From Pseudonocardia sp. T1-2H (lineage in GTDB: Bacteria > Actinomycetota > Actinomycetes > Mycobacteriales > Pseudonocardiaceae), in assembly GCF_038039215.1 (NCBI RefSeq), contig NZ_JBBPCL010000001.1:5952001-6016000 (forward strand): a DNA stretch of 64,000 bases, in the 5' to 3' direction. The translations under genes and the position numbers were made by a program. The notes under the pieces are model-generated. The model was not told the origin of the DNA and searched no databases. It worked only from the letters and a program-made list of their open reading frames with translations. Below, piece after piece: positions 39,967-50,733 of the stretch (position 1 is the first letter of the stretch; each line of letters begins with the position of its first letter).

Positions 39967-41114
39967 ATGCAGTACCCGAGCGCGGCGCCGCCGGCGGAGG
40001 AGGGATCGGACCCGATCCCCGGCCTCGTCGGCTTCACCGAGGTGCTCCGCGCCGCCGGGGTCCCGGTCACGACGGACCGGGTCGCGGCGTTCTTCGAGGC
40101 GCTGGACACCCTCGACGCCACCAGCCGGACGCAGAGCTACTGGGCCGGGCGGCTGACCCTGTGCTCGGATCCGGACGACGTCCGGCGGTACGACCTCGCC
40201 TTCGACGCCTGGTTCGATCCGCCGAGGGGCGGCCGGACCACGATCAAGGACGACCGGCCGCCGCCCCCGCCCAAGCTCGCCTCCCTGATGCCGGCGTCCC
40301 CGCGGGAGGCCGGTCCCGGCGAGGAGGAGGACGGCCCCGTCATCCGGGCCACGGCCTCCGGGGACGAGGTGCTGCGCAGCCGGGACATCGCCGAGCTGTC
40401 CCCCCGGAGCGCGAGCACCTGCGCCGGATGCTGGCCCTGCTGCGACCGGCCCCGCCGACCCGCCCGTCCCGGCGGCGCCGGCCCTCCCGGCACGGTGCCG
40501 CGGACCCCGGCCGGACGTTGCGCGCGGCCCTGCGCAACCAGGGCGAGATCCGCGAGCTGCACCGGCGGCGGAACTCCCCGCGCCCGCGCAAGGTCGTCCT
40601 GCTGATCGACGTGTCCGGCTCCATGGAGCCCTACGCGGACGCGCTGATGCGCTTCGCGCACGTCGTCGTCCGGCGGGCGCCGCGCAGCACCGAGGCGTTC
40701 ACCCTCGGCACGCGGCTCACCAGGATCACCCGCGAGCTGCGCCAACGCGACACGGAGCGGGCGCTCGGCCAGGCCGGCAAGGCCATCCCGGACTGGTCCG
40801 GCGGCACCCGCCTCGGCGAGGTGCTGCAGGCGTTCGTGGACCGGTGGGGTCAGCGCGGGGCCGCCCGGCGCGCCGTCGTGGTGATCTTCTCCGACGGCTG
40901 GGAGCGCGGCGAGCCGGACCTGCTCGGCCAGCAGCTGGCCCGGCTCTCCCGGCTGGCCCACAAGATCGTCTGGGTCAACCCGCACGCCGGCAAGGACGGC
41001 TACGCCCCGGTCCAGGGCGGAATAGTGGCGGTGCTGCCGTACTTGGACGACCTGTTGGCCGGGCACAGCCTGGACACGTTGCAGAAGCTGCTCGAAGTAG
41101 TGCGGGAATCCTGA
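39967..41114 (+). CDS. VWA domain protein (CoxE-like), frame broken as read
   Basis: This von Willebrand A-domain protein is partner of the preceding MoxR ATPase and resembles CoxE. The N-terminal part reads VGFTEVLRAAGVPVTTDRVA and ends with SRDIAELSP in the first frame. The second frame continues EREHLRRMLALLRPAPPTRP and holds the VWA domain with MIDAS motif LIDVSGSMEPY and VVVIFSDGWERGEPD. The frames meet at the C run 40400-40405: six C are read where seven give ELSPEREHL. Corrected length is 382 residues, usual for the family. CoxE with CoxD helps build the copper-molybdenum centre in CO dehydrogenases. Confidence 0.85.
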
Positions 41115-41125
41115 GGTGGACCGGT

Positions 41126-42238
41126 ATGCGTGACGTGGTGGACCAGCTCGAGGGCTGGTGGAAGAACGGCGAGACGGCGGCGCTCGCGACCGTCGTCGCG
41201 ACGTTCCGGTCGGCCCCGCGCCAGCCCGGCGCGTCGATGCTCGTCGGGCCCGGCGGCGAGGCGGTCGGGAGCGTGTCCGGCGGCTGCGTGGAGGGCGCGG
41301 TCTACGAGCTCGGCCAGGAGGTCCTGACCGACGAGCGCCCGGTCCTGCAGCGCTACGGCGTGTCCGACGACGACGCGTTCTCCGTGGGCCTGACCTGCGG
41401 CGGCATCCTGGACGTCTTCGTCGAGAAGGTCTCCCCCGAGACCTACCCCCAGTTCGGCGAGGTCGTGGACGCGATCCGGACCGAGCAGCCCGTCGCGGTC
41501 GCGACCGTGGTGTCCGGGCCCGCGGAGCGCCTGGGCAAGCGGCTGATCGTGTGGCCGGACCGGGTGGACGGCACCACCGGTTCCGCCCGGCTCGACGGCG
41601 CGGCCGGGGACGACGCGCGCGGCCTGCTCGACGCCGGCCGCAACGCGATGCTGACCTACGGCGTCGACGGGCAGCGCCGCGGCGAGGGCCTCTCGGTGTT
41701 CGTCGAGGCGTTCGCCCCGCCGCCCCGCATGATCGTGTTCGGCGCGATCGACTTCGCGGCGGCCTGCGCCAAGATGGGCAACTTCCTCGGCTACCGCGTG
41801 ACCGTCTGCGACGCCCGCCCGGTGTTCGCCACGGCCAGCCGGTTCCCCGGGGCCAACGAGGTCGTCGTCGAGTGGCCGCACCGGTACCTGGCCGCGGAGG
41901 CCGAGGCCGGCCGGATCGACGGCCGCACCGTGCTCTGCGTCCTCACCCACGACCCCAAGTTCGACGTTCCGCTGCTCGAGGTCGCCCTGCGGCTGCCCGA
42001 GGTCGGCTACATCGGCGCGATGGGCTCGCGGCGCACCCACGACGACCGGCTCGAGCGGCTCAGGGAGCGCGGCATCACCGACGAGGAGATCGCCCGCATG
42101 TCCAGCCCGATCGGCCTGGACCTCGGCGCGCGCACCCCGGAGGAGACCGCGGTGTCCATCGCCGCGGAGATGATCGCGCAGCACTGGGGCGCCGGGGGCT
42201 CCCGGCTCGCCGAGCGCGAGGGTCCCATCCACACCTGA
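41126..42238 (+). CDS. XdhC/CoxF family molybdenum-cofactor insertion protein
   Basis: This 370-residue protein has an N-terminal XdhC_CoxI domain (residues 1-110, VATFRSAPRQPGASMLVG, SVSGGCVEGAVYE, GLTCGGILDVFVE) and a C-terminal Rossmann domain (200-340, PRMIVFGAIDFAAACAKMG, HDPKFDVPLLEVALRL, YIGAMGSRRTHDDR). Such proteins bind molybdopterin and load it, often after sulfuration, into xanthine-dehydrogenase or CoxL-type subunits. It follows the MoxR and VWA genes on the same strand, a standard cox accessory trio. The structural coxLSM genes are 36 kb away. Confidence 0.9.
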   Translation: MRDVVDQLEGWWKNGETAALATVVATFRSAPRQPGASMLVGPGGEAVGSVSGGCVEGAVYELGQEVLTDERPVLQRYGVSDDDAFSVGLTCGGILDVFVEKVSPETYPQFGEVVDAIRTEQPVAVATVVSGPAERLGKRLIVWPDRVDGTTGSARLDGAAGDDARGLLDAGRNAMLTYGVDGQRRGEGLSVFVEAFAPPPRMIVFGAIDFAAACAKMGNFLGYRVTVCDARPVFATASRFPGANEVVVEWPHRYLAAEAEAGRIDGRTVLCVLTHDPKFDVPLLEVALRLPEVGYIGAMGSRRTHDDRLERLRERGITDEEIARMSSPIGLDLGARTPEETAVSIAAEMIAQHWGAGGSRLAEREGPIHT

Positions 42239-42583
42239 TCCCCGCCGGCGACGGCGCGTGCACCTGACCTTTCGGAGAGTCCCGGACCGTCCCCTCGGGC
42301 GGTCCGCATCCGGCCTCGTCCGGCTAGCGTCCGGGGACGTCGACGAGAGGGGTCTGTGCATGTCGTGCCGCCGTGCCCGTCCGCGCCCCGGCCGAACGGA
42401 AGACGGTGATCGGTGACGACCCGTCACGGAGCATCCCCGTCCCACGCCCCTGTGGCGTGCGGCGTCCCGCTCGCCGGAGGGCACGCACGGTGCCGCGGCG
42501 GTAACCTCGCTCCGGTGGTTCGGACGCCGGCGCCCCTCACGGCACGGTCGGATCACGCCGGCGATGTGGTGCAGGAGGGCAGC
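42239..42583. other. region between XdhC and alcohol dehydrogenase genes
   Basis: This 345-base region probably holds the promoter of the alcohol dehydrogenase-kinase-regulator operon. An in-frame extension of the dehydrogenase reaches 42413, but it is Arg/Pro-rich and lacks family features. No clear -10/-35 pair or palindrome was found. Confidence 0.4.
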
Positions 42584-43798
42584 GTGGTCCTCGTCGACGA
42601 CACGGGCAGGGCTGACGATCGGCCGCGGCACGAGCACGCGGCGGCCGAGGTCCCCAGGATCTCCAAGTTCCACGCCCCCGAGATCGTCTTCGGCCCGAAC
42701 TCGCTGCCCGAGGCCGCCCACGCGGCGCTCCGCCTCGGCGCCAGGCGCCCGTTCGTCGTGACGGATCCGGGGTTGTTCGAATCCGGCTGGCCCGGGGAGC
42801 TGCTCACGCACCTCAAGGAGGCCGGGCTCGCACCGCGGCTGTGGTGCGACGTCACGCCGAACCCCAAGGACCACGAGATCGAGCAGGGCTACCACGAGTA
42901 CGTGGCGTCGGGCTGCGACGTCGTGCTGGGCATCGGCGGTGGCTCGGTCATCGACGCCGCCAAGGGCGTAGCGCTGCTGGCGTCGAACGGCGGCCGCATC
43001 CTGGACTACGAAGGCATCGACCGGATCGCCAACCCCATCCCACCGATGATCATGATGCCGTCGACGTCCGGGACCGGCGCGGACGTCTCGCAGTTCTGCA
43101 TCGTCACGGACACCGAGCGGCACACCAAGATCACGATCATGGGCCGCGCGCTGGTCCCGGACGTCTCGATCGTCGATCCGCGGCTGCTGACCACGATGCC
43201 GGAATGGCTCAACGCCGCGACCGGCCTCGACGCGCTCACCCACGGCATCGAGGCCTTCGTCTCGCTGGCCCACGGCCCACTGACGGACCACCATGCCCTG
43301 CAGGCCGTCTCGCTGGTCACGGCGCACCTGCCCGCGACCATGCTGCGGCCGGACGACGCGAGCTCCCGCTCCTTCATGGCGCAGGCCGCGCTCGAGGCCG
43401 GGCTCGCCTTCACCAACGCGATCCTCGGCGCCACGCATGCGATGAGCCACCAGGTCGGCGGCATGCTGGACCTGCCGCACGGCGTGATCAACGGGATCCT
43501 GCTGCCGCACGTCATCCGGTTCAACGGCGCGACGGAGGCCCAGCGGTTCCGCCCGATCGCGCAGGCGATGGGCCTGCCGGCCGCGGCGCCCGCGGACGAG
43601 GCCGTGGACATGGTCGCCGCGGGGATCCGCAAGCTCGGCGACGAGGTGGGTGTGCCGTCCGGGCTGGGTGCGATCGGCGTCACCGAGGAGGACATCCCGC
43701 GCCTCGCGGTGCTCACCCTCGGGGACGCGTGCCTCACCACCAACCCGCGCCCGGCGTCGATCGACGAGATCGAGCGCCTCTTCCGGGAAGCCCTGTGA
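42584..43798 (+). CDS. iron-containing alcohol dehydrogenase, ErcA-like
   Basis: A 404-residue group III (iron) alcohol dehydrogenase. It has FHAPEIVFGPNSLPEA, the NAD-binding GIGGGSVIDAAKG, SGTGADVSQFCIVTD, and the four metal ligands expected from FucO: Asp216 and His220 (DALTHGIEAFVS), His285 (GATHAMSHQVGG) and His299 (DLPHG). The sequence style is close to ErcA, the dehydrogenase-like protein that forms part of the ethanol-oxidation regulon of pseudomonads. Here a GAF histidine kinase and a response regulator follow within 4 bases and by overlap, so it may act in sensing as well as oxidation. GTG 42584 is chosen for GGAGGG 4 bases upstream. Confidence 0.82.
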   Translation: MVLVDDTGRADDRPRHEHAAAEVPRISKFHAPEIVFGPNSLPEAAHAALRLGARRPFVVTDPGLFESGWPGELLTHLKEAGLAPRLWCDVTPNPKDHEIEQGYHEYVASGCDVVLGIGGGSVIDAAKGVALLASNGGRILDYEGIDRIANPIPPMIMMPSTSGTGADVSQFCIVTDTERHTKITIMGRALVPDVSIVDPRLLTTMPEWLNAATGLDALTHGIEAFVSLAHGPLTDHHALQAVSLVTAHLPATMLRPDDASSRSFMAQAALEAGLAFTNAILGATHAMSHQVGGMLDLPHGVINGILLPHVIRFNGATEAQRFRPIAQAMGLPAAAPADEAVDMVAAGIRKLGDEVGVPSGLGAIGVTEEDIPRLAVLTLGDACLTTNPRPASIDEIERLFREAL

Positions 43799-43802
43799 AC
43801 CG

Positions 43803-45203
43803 GTGACCTCGGCACAGTGGCCGCCGCGGCGCACCCCCGCCCGTCCCCACCCGCCGTGGCCCGGCCCGGACCTGGACGCGCTCACCGGCCTGCGCTCCGG
43901 GAAGCCGTCGTTCTACCCCGAGTACCGGGTGTCGGCGGTGCGGCTGCGCCGGGTCATCCTCGCGCTGGAACGGATCTCGGCCGCGCTCGTCCGGACGATG
44001 GAGGGGTCCGAGGCGCTGGTCCGGGCCGTCGTCGACGCGGCGGCGGACCACCTCTCCGCGGACTGGGTCGCGTTCGCGCTCGTCGACGGGCAGCTGAAGG
44101 ACGCCCGGCCGCGGCACCTGGTCCTCGGGCCGGACGGCGTGGAGTGGTCCCGGCTGGACCTGGTGCCCGCCAACGTGCGCGCGCACGTCGAGGCGGTCCG
44201 GTCGGGTGGCGAGGACGGCGCCCCGGCGGACCCCGCCCACGACGACACGCACGACCGCGCCACCGCCCGGTGCCACCTGCACGTCCCCGTCCGGCTCGAC
44301 GGCCGCAGCATCGGCGGCTTCGTCGCGTGGACTCCGTCGGACCGCGAGATCGACGACACGGACCACTCCGTGATGCGGATCCTCGCCGGCCAGACGGCGG
44401 CGGCCCTGCAGAACTGCGCCCTGCTCGAACGGTCCGAGCGGCTCTACGCGCGCACCGCCCGGCAGGCCGCGGACCTCAGGTCCCGCAACGACGAACTGCA
44501 GGAGACCCAGGCGGAGCTCGGCGCGGCGCGCCAGCGCGAGGTGCTGGACAGCGAGCGGCACCGGATCGCCCGCGAGCTGCACGACAGCGTCACCCAGTAC
44601 GCGCTGTCGGCCGGCATGCACATCGAGCTGTGCCGCAGCGAGATCCTCTCCCAGGAGGGGGAGAACACCGCGAGGCTCGTCGGGCACCTGGACACGGCGA
44701 AGGCCCTGACCCGCAGCGCCGTCGAGCAGCTCCGGTCCGCGATCTACGCGCTGAACCACAGCGAGAGCGAGGACAAAGACCTGCCCGCGATGCTGCGGCA
44801 GCTCTCCACCGTGCACATGCCGGACGAGCTGCGCGTGGAGGTCCGGATCGGCGGCGGCCCGGTGCCGCTGCCGGCCGAGGCCGAGCAGTCGCTGTTCCGG
44901 ATCGCGGGCGAGGCGCTGTTCAACACCGCGATGCACGCGGACGCGTCCCGGGCGGTGATCCGGCTCGCGTACCGGGCGGACGGGGTCCGGCTGACGGTGT
45001 CCGACGACGGGAAGGGCAGCCCCGAGGAGATCCGGCGCAGCCTGAAGGCGTCGGCGCTGTCCGGGCCGTCGGGCGAGCACCGCGGGCTCGGCAACATGCA
45101 GACCAGGGCGATCGAGATGGGCGGGACGCTCACGTTCCGCCGGGCACGGATGGGTGGGCTTCAGGTGCAGGTGGACATCCCGCTGGCCGGGGGCCGGTCG
45201 TGA
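43803..45203 (+). CDS. soluble GAF-domain sensor histidine kinase (HisKA_3)
   Basis: This 466-residue kinase has no membrane segment, so it senses a cytoplasmic signal. A GAF-like domain spans about 60-205 (ALVRAVVDAAADHLSADWVA, HVPVRLDGRSIGGFVAWTPS). A short coiled coil (210-245) leads to the phospho-acceptor His260 in ARELHDSVTQYALSAGMHI. The ATPase domain ends with DDGKGSPEEI and HRGLGNMQTRAIEMGG. It overlaps the regulator by four bases (GTGA) and starts 4 bases after the alcohol dehydrogenase. The signal may be an alcohol, an aldehyde or a redox state produced by that enzyme. Confidence 0.85.
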   Translation: MTSAQWPPRRTPARPHPPWPGPDLDALTGLRSGKPSFYPEYRVSAVRLRRVILALERISAALVRTMEGSEALVRAVVDAAADHLSADWVAFALVDGQLKDARPRHLVLGPDGVEWSRLDLVPANVRAHVEAVRSGGEDGAPADPAHDDTHDRATARCHLHVPVRLDGRSIGGFVAWTPSDREIDDTDHSVMRILAGQTAAALQNCALLERSERLYARTARQAADLRSRNDELQETQAELGAARQREVLDSERHRIARELHDSVTQYALSAGMHIELCRSEILSQEGENTARLVGHLDTAKALTRSAVEQLRSAIYALNHSESEDKDLPAMLRQLSTVHMPDELRVEVRIGGGPVPLPAEAEQSLFRIAGEALFNTAMHADASRAVIRLAYRADGVRLTVSDDGKGSPEEIRRSLKASALSGPSGEHRGLGNMQTRAIEMGGTLTFRRARMGGLQVQVDIPLAGGRS

Positions 45204-45895
45204 ATCGAGTGGACATGCCGAACCGGACGAACGCCCCGGCGGGGATGCGGACGCGGCCGGTGCCCGTCCGGATCGTGCTGGTGGACGACCACTCGATCAT
45301 GCGGCAGGGCCTGCGGGCCGTGCTGGAACGCGAGGACGACCTGCGCGTCGTCGGCGAGGCGGGGACGCCCGCGGACGCCGTCGCCGCCGTCGCCGCGACC
45401 CGGCCGCACGTGGTCCTGCTGGACCTCAAGCTCACCTCCGGCCCGCAGACGGACGGCCTGGACGTCTGCCGCAAGCTCTGCGCGGCGCACCCCGGGATCG
45501 GCGTGCTCGTGCTGACGACGTTCGCCGAGGACCGGCTCGTCGTGGAGTCCGTGCAGGCCGGGGCCCGCGGGTACGTCGTGAAGGACGTCGACACGACCGA
45601 GCTGGTCCGGGCGATCCGCGCGGTGTCCCGCGGGGAGAGCGCCTTCGACGCCCGCAGCGCGTCCGCGATGGTCCGCTCGCTGTCCGGCGGGGTGCCGGAC
45701 CGGGAGCGGCTCACCGAGCGCGAGCTGGACGTCCTGCGGCTGCTGGCCCGCGGGCTGTCGAACCGCGCGATCGGCGCGGAGCTGTTCATCTCGGAGACGA
45801 CCGTGAAGTTCCACGTGGGGAACCTGATGCGGAAGCTGATGGTCTCCCGCCGGGCCGAGGCCGTCTACGCGGCGACCAAACTCGGCCTCCTGTGA
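45200..45895 (+). CDS. LuxR/NarL-family response regulator
   Basis: A 231-residue regulator with receiver domain (about 22-145), phospho-acceptor Asp75 in VVLLDLKLTSG, and the Lys of YVVKDVD. The C-terminal LuxR helix-turn-helix reads LTERELDVLRLLARGLSNRA and TTVKFHVGNLMRKLMV. The first 20 residues are extra and may not be translated if ATG 45215 is used. It is the last gene of the dehydrogenase-kinase-regulator operon, which a 13-bp hairpin closes. Its likely targets are alcohol-oxidation genes, including its own operon. Confidence 0.86.
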   Translation: MNRVDMPNRTNAPAGMRTRPVPVRIVLVDDHSIMRQGLRAVLEREDDLRVVGEAGTPADAVAAVAATRPHVVLLDLKLTSGPQTDGLDVCRKLCAAHPGIGVLVLTTFAEDRLVVESVQAGARGYVVKDVDTTELVRAIRAVSRGESAFDARSASAMVRSLSGGVPDRERLTERELDVLRLLARGLSNRAIGAELFISETTVKFHVGNLMRKLMVSRRAEAVYAATKLGLL

Positions 45896-45927
45896 GCGTG
45901 GAACCTCGCTAGAACGAGGTTCCACGC
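45896..45927. terminator. 13-bp perfect hairpin between convergent genes
   Basis: GCGTGGAACCTCG (45896-45908) pairs exactly with 45915-45927 around CTAGAA. It begins directly after the regulator stop codon and precedes the end of the minus-strand lipoprotein gene. Confidence 0.85.
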
Positions 45928-45950
45928 GCACGACCCCGTCCGAGCTGCGG

Positions 45951-46802
45951 CTATGCGACCGTGACGCGACGCGTGTCCCGCTGCACCGGCCGCCCCTCGC
46001 CCCCCGACGGGTCGTCCTCCGCCACCGTGATCTCGTAGGAGCCGGGCGGCAGCGGGACCGTGAAGCGGAACGGGCTGAAGCGCATGCCTTCCGCGGACGT
46101 CGTCACACCGGAGCGGACGACGGTGCCACCGGAGTCCCGCACCTCCCAGAGCACGGTCGCTTCGAACACCGCGGCCTCGCCCGAGACCGTCACGGTGCCT
46201 CCGCCGACGGTGGCCCCCTCAGCTGGGTCGTCGATCTGGACGAGCAGCCGGGTCGCGTACGGGTCCGCGCGCGGGATCGGCCGAGAGACGTCCTGGCCCC
46301 ACAGCGTCGGCACCGGCTCCCCGTCGACGAGCAGCCGCACCGGGTCCGTGCTGCCCGCCGCGCCCTGCACCGTGTAGACGAGCTGCTGGAGCGTCAGCGC
46401 GGCCCGCTCGGCCGGGACGTCGCCGGGCCGGGCGACATCGACGGTGACGATGCCGTCGCCGCGGGTCACCGGGGCGTGCAACGCGGTCCCGTCGGGCCAG
46501 TCGGTGTGCAGGTCCGGGTCCTGCGGCGGTGTGCCGAGCAGTTCGGTGACGGCGCCGGTGAGCGGGTCGGTCGTCCACACCGCGTGGAACTCGCGCACGA
46601 GCCGCGCCTGCTCGCCGTCGCCCAGGACGTAGTAGACGGGCAGGGCGCGCTGCTCCTGCACCCCGGGCGCGGTGGGCGTGGGAGCGGGACTCGAGGGGAG
46701 CCCGCGATCCCCGGCACCGCCGGCCCCCACGCAGCCGGCGACCAGCGCCGCCGCGAGCAATCCCGCGGCCAGAACTCCCAGGTGCCCGCTCCGTCGTCGC
46801 AT
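45951..46802 (-). CDS. GerMN and Gmad2 domain lipoprotein
   Basis: This 283-residue secreted lipoprotein starts MRRRSGHLGVLAAGLLAAAL and has the lipobox LVAGC, so the mature protein is anchored to the outer face of the membrane. The GerMN domain (about 50-175; LPVYYVLGDGEQARLVREFH, VTVDVARPG) is followed by a Gmad2 immunoglobulin-like domain (190-280; VTVSGEAAVFEATVLWEVRD). The pair is known from spore germination proteins but is common in non-sporing actinobacteria, where the role is unclear. ATG 46802 follows a GGGGGG ribosome site. A 17-base word, GTTCACCGCTGTGCCCC, is repeated just upstream (46813-46850). Confidence 0.82.
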   Translation of the reverse strand: MRRRSGHLGVLAAGLLAAALVAGCVGAGGAGDRGLPSSPAPTPTAPGVQEQRALPVYYVLGDGEQARLVREFHAVWTTDPLTGAVTELLGTPPQDPDLHTDWPDGTALHAPVTRGDGIVTVDVARPGDVPAERAALTLQQLVYTVQGAAGSTDPVRLLVDGEPVPTLWGQDVSRPIPRADPYATRLLVQIDDPAEGATVGGGTVTVSGEAAVFEATVLWEVRDSGGTVVRSGVTTSAEGMRFSPFRFTVPLPPGSYEITVAEDDPSGGEGRPVQRDTRRVTVA

Positions 46803-46930
46803 CCGCCCCCCGTTCACCGCTGTGCCCCGTTCACCGCTGTGCCCCGTTCAGGAGCCTGGCGGCCGGGGGTGTCCCGGCGGTGACGGCGCGCCGCACCCGG
46901 CCGGACGGAACCCCGACGAGTGACACGAGC

Positions 46931-47057
46931 CCCCGCGAGTCGCGATCCGGCGCCTCGCGAGTCGCGATCCGGAACCCCGCGAGTCGCGCCCTGGCGCCCC
47001 GCGAGTCGCGCCCTGGCGCCCCGCGAGTCGCGACCTGGCGCCCCGCGAGTCGGGGTC
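46931..47057. repeat. 22-bp palindromic tandem array 1
   Basis: Five full 22-base units (starting 46931, 46953, 46975, 46997, 47019) and one partial (47041). Each holds the 11-base palindrome CGCGAGTCGCG followed by a variable MYCTGGCG-like tail and CCCC. It lies just after the carbonic anhydrase stop. 22 is not a multiple of three and no gene covers it. Confidence 0.85.
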
Positions 47058-47076
47058 AGAGGCCGCGCGAGCCGGC

Positions 47077-47619
47077 CTAGGTGAGCGGGACGACGGGCTG
47101 GACCGTGCTCGCGTGCCGACGGGCGAGGTCCCGATAGATCTCGGGGTTGGTGGCCACCCAGCGGGCCGCGGATTCGGTGAGTGGGCCCTTGTCCTGCGCG
47201 ACCCCGCCGAGGACCAGCGTCTCGTCCGGGATCACGCGGTTCGGCGGGACGATCGCACCGGCGCCGATGAGGCAGCGCGCACCGATCCGGACCCCGTCCT
47301 GGATCGTGGCGCCGTTGCCGATCAGCGTCTCCTCGCCGATCACGCAGCCGTGCACCACGCACAGATGCCCGACCGTGACGCCCCTGCCGATCTCGGTGGC
47401 CGGGTCGTCGCCGCCGTGCAGGACGCAGCCGTCCTGGACGTTGGCCCCCTCCCGAACGTGGATCGGGCCGAAGTCCGCGCGGAGCACGGCGTTGTACCAG
47501 ACCGAGGCGTGGGCTTCGACGCGAACGTCGCCGACGAGGGTCGCGGTGGGGGCGATGAAGGCGTCGGGATGGATCGTCGGGGAGACGCCCTGGAACGAGA
47601 ACAACGGCATACCCGTCAC
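47077..47619 (-). CDS. gamma-carbonic anhydrase family protein (left-handed beta helix)
   Basis: This 180-residue hexapeptide-repeat protein belongs to the gamma-carbonic anhydrase/PaaY-YrdA group. The turns are seen in ATLVGDVRVEAHASVWYNAV and VQDGCVLHGGDDPATEIGRG, and the three metal-binding His positions fit CVLHGG and VTVGHLCVVHGC. It may hydrate CO2 or act on a CoA ester, since many relatives lack strong anhydrase activity. GTG 47619 and ATG 47610 are both possible starts. The gene is bracketed by two 22-bp palindromic arrays of opposite orientation, which is unusual. Confidence 0.85.
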   Translation of the reverse strand: MTGMPLFSFQGVSPTIHPDAFIAPTATLVGDVRVEAHASVWYNAVLRADFGPIHVREGANVQDGCVLHGGDDPATEIGRGVTVGHLCVVHGCVIGEETLIGNGATIQDGVRIGARCLIGAGAIVPPNRVIPDETLVLGGVAQDKGPLTESAARWVATNPEIYRDLARRHASTVQPVVPLT

Positions 47620-47642
47620 CTTCTCCTACCGCAGGGCGCGAC

Positions 47643-47785
47643 CGCGACTCGCGCGGTCCCAGATCGCGACTCGCGCGGTCCCACACCGCGACTCGCGCGG
47701 TCCCACACCGCGACTCGCGCGGTCCCACACCGCGACTCGCGCGGTCCCACACCGCAACTCGCGCGGTCCCACACCGCGACTCGCG
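47643..47785. repeat. 22-bp palindromic tandem array 2
   Basis: Six full 22-base units CGCGACTCGCGCGGTCCCACAC (starting 47643, 47665, 47687, 47709, 47731, 47753; the first and sixth vary by one or two bases) and a partial seventh. The palindrome CGCGACTCGCG is the reverse complement of the array 1 core. It lies between the carbonic anhydrase start and the thiG stop. Confidence 0.88.
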
Positions 47786-47790
47786 GGGGG

Positions 47791-49879
<2,089 letters not shown>

Positions 49880-49890
49880 GTCCTCACCTC

Positions 49891-49984
49891 GCTCCCTGCG
49901 CCGGCATGATCCGGATCAGGTTCGACGGTCGGGACCGCGACAGTCCCCTCTCAGCCCGCTGCGCGTGCGGACTCCCGTGCGTCA
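49891..49984 (-). promoter_or_regulatory. TPP riboswitch (THI element) controlling thiOSG
   Basis: Read on the minus strand the element contains ACGGGAGTCC, the GGGCTGAGAGGGG pyrimidine-sensor loop, ACCGTCGAACCTGATCCGGA and the closing TCATGCCGGCGCAGGGAG. These are the conserved pieces of the TPP aptamer in order. It ends about 12 bases before the thiO start, so it probably acts by hiding the ribosome site. Confidence 0.95.
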
Positions 49985-50008
49985 CCTTTCGGTCGTCACC
50001 CTACGCCG

Positions 50009-50014
50009 TAGGGT
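50009..50014 (+). promoter_or_regulatory. -10 box TAGGGT inside a palindrome, probable leaderless start of thiE
   Basis: TAGGGT lies 7 bases before the thiE GTG. It is the right half of the perfect palindrome ACCCTAC-GCC-GTAGGGT (49998-50014), which could also be an operator. Confidence 0.45.
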
Positions 50015-50021
50015 CGCGGCC

Positions 50022-50690
50022 GTGCCTCGACTCGACGCCTCCACCGTCCGTACCCGCCTGGCCGACGCGCGCCTCTACCTCTGCACCGGGGCGCGCCGGG
50101 AGCGCGGTGACCTCGCGGAGTTCGCCGACGCCGCCCTCGCCGGCGGCGTCGATGTGATCCAGCTCCGGGACAAGGGCGCCGAGCCCCTGGAGGCGAAGCA
50201 GGAGCTGGAGGCCCTGGAGATCCTCGCCGACGCCTGCGCGCGGCACGACCGGCTCCTCGCGGTCAACGACCGGGCGGACATCGCGCTGGCCTCGGGCGCG
50301 GACGTGCTGCACCTCGGCCAGGACGACCTGCCCGTCGAGTGGGCCCGCCGGATCGTCGGGGACGACGTGGTGATCGGTCGCTCCTCGCACAGCGCCGAGG
50401 AGACGCTGCGCGCGGCGGACGAGCCGGGCGTCGACTACTTCTGCGTGGGCCCCTGCTGGCCGACGCCCACGAAGCCGGGACGCCCCGCGCCGGGCCTCGA
50501 CCTGGTGCGCACCGTGGTGAGCCGCACCCCGCAGCGCCCGTGGTTCGCGATCGGCGGGATCGACCACGACCGCCTCGACGAGGTCCTGGCCACGGGCGCG
50601 ACCCGGATCGTCGTCGTCCGCGCGATCACCGAGGCCGAGGACCCCGGGGCCGCGGCCGAGGCGTTCGCCACAAAGCTGCGTGCGCGGTAG
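50022..50690 (+). CDS. thiE: thiamine-phosphate synthase
   Basis: This 222-residue TIM-barrel enzyme joins pyrimidine diphosphate and thiazole phosphate to thiamine phosphate. It shows [90 protein letters not shown] and WFAIGGI. The GTG start at 50022 has no ribosome site and lies 7 bases after TAGGGT. It is divergent from thiO and not under the riboswitch, which is encoded on the other strand. In mycobacteria thiE (Rv0414c) has the same divergent place. Confidence 0.94.
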   Translation: MPRLDASTVRTRLADARLYLCTGARRERGDLAEFADAALAGGVDVIQLRDKGAEPLEAKQELEALEILADACARHDRLLAVNDRADIALASGADVLHLGQDDLPVEWARRIVGDDVVIGRSSHSAEETLRAADEPGVDYFCVGPCWPTPTKPGRPAPGLDLVRTVVSRTPQRPWFAIGGIDHDRLDEVLATGATRIVVVRAITEAEDPGAAAEAFATKLRAR

Positions 50691-50719
50691 GTGATGCCGG
50701 AGCACCCTCTACCGCGCAC
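50680..50719. terminator. hairpin overlapping the thiE stop
   Basis: GTGCGCGGTAG (50680-50690), which includes the thiE stop codon, pairs exactly with 50709-50719 around an 18-base loop. It lies between convergent thiE and the minus-strand membrane protein gene. Confidence 0.6.
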
Positions 50720-50733
50720 GGGGGCGGATCGCG

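Noticed and set aside
46931..47785. CRISPR-like regular repeats
   Set aside because: Units are 22 bases in direct tandem with no unique spacers, and there are no cas genes nearby. They are palindromic tandem repeats, not a CRISPR array.
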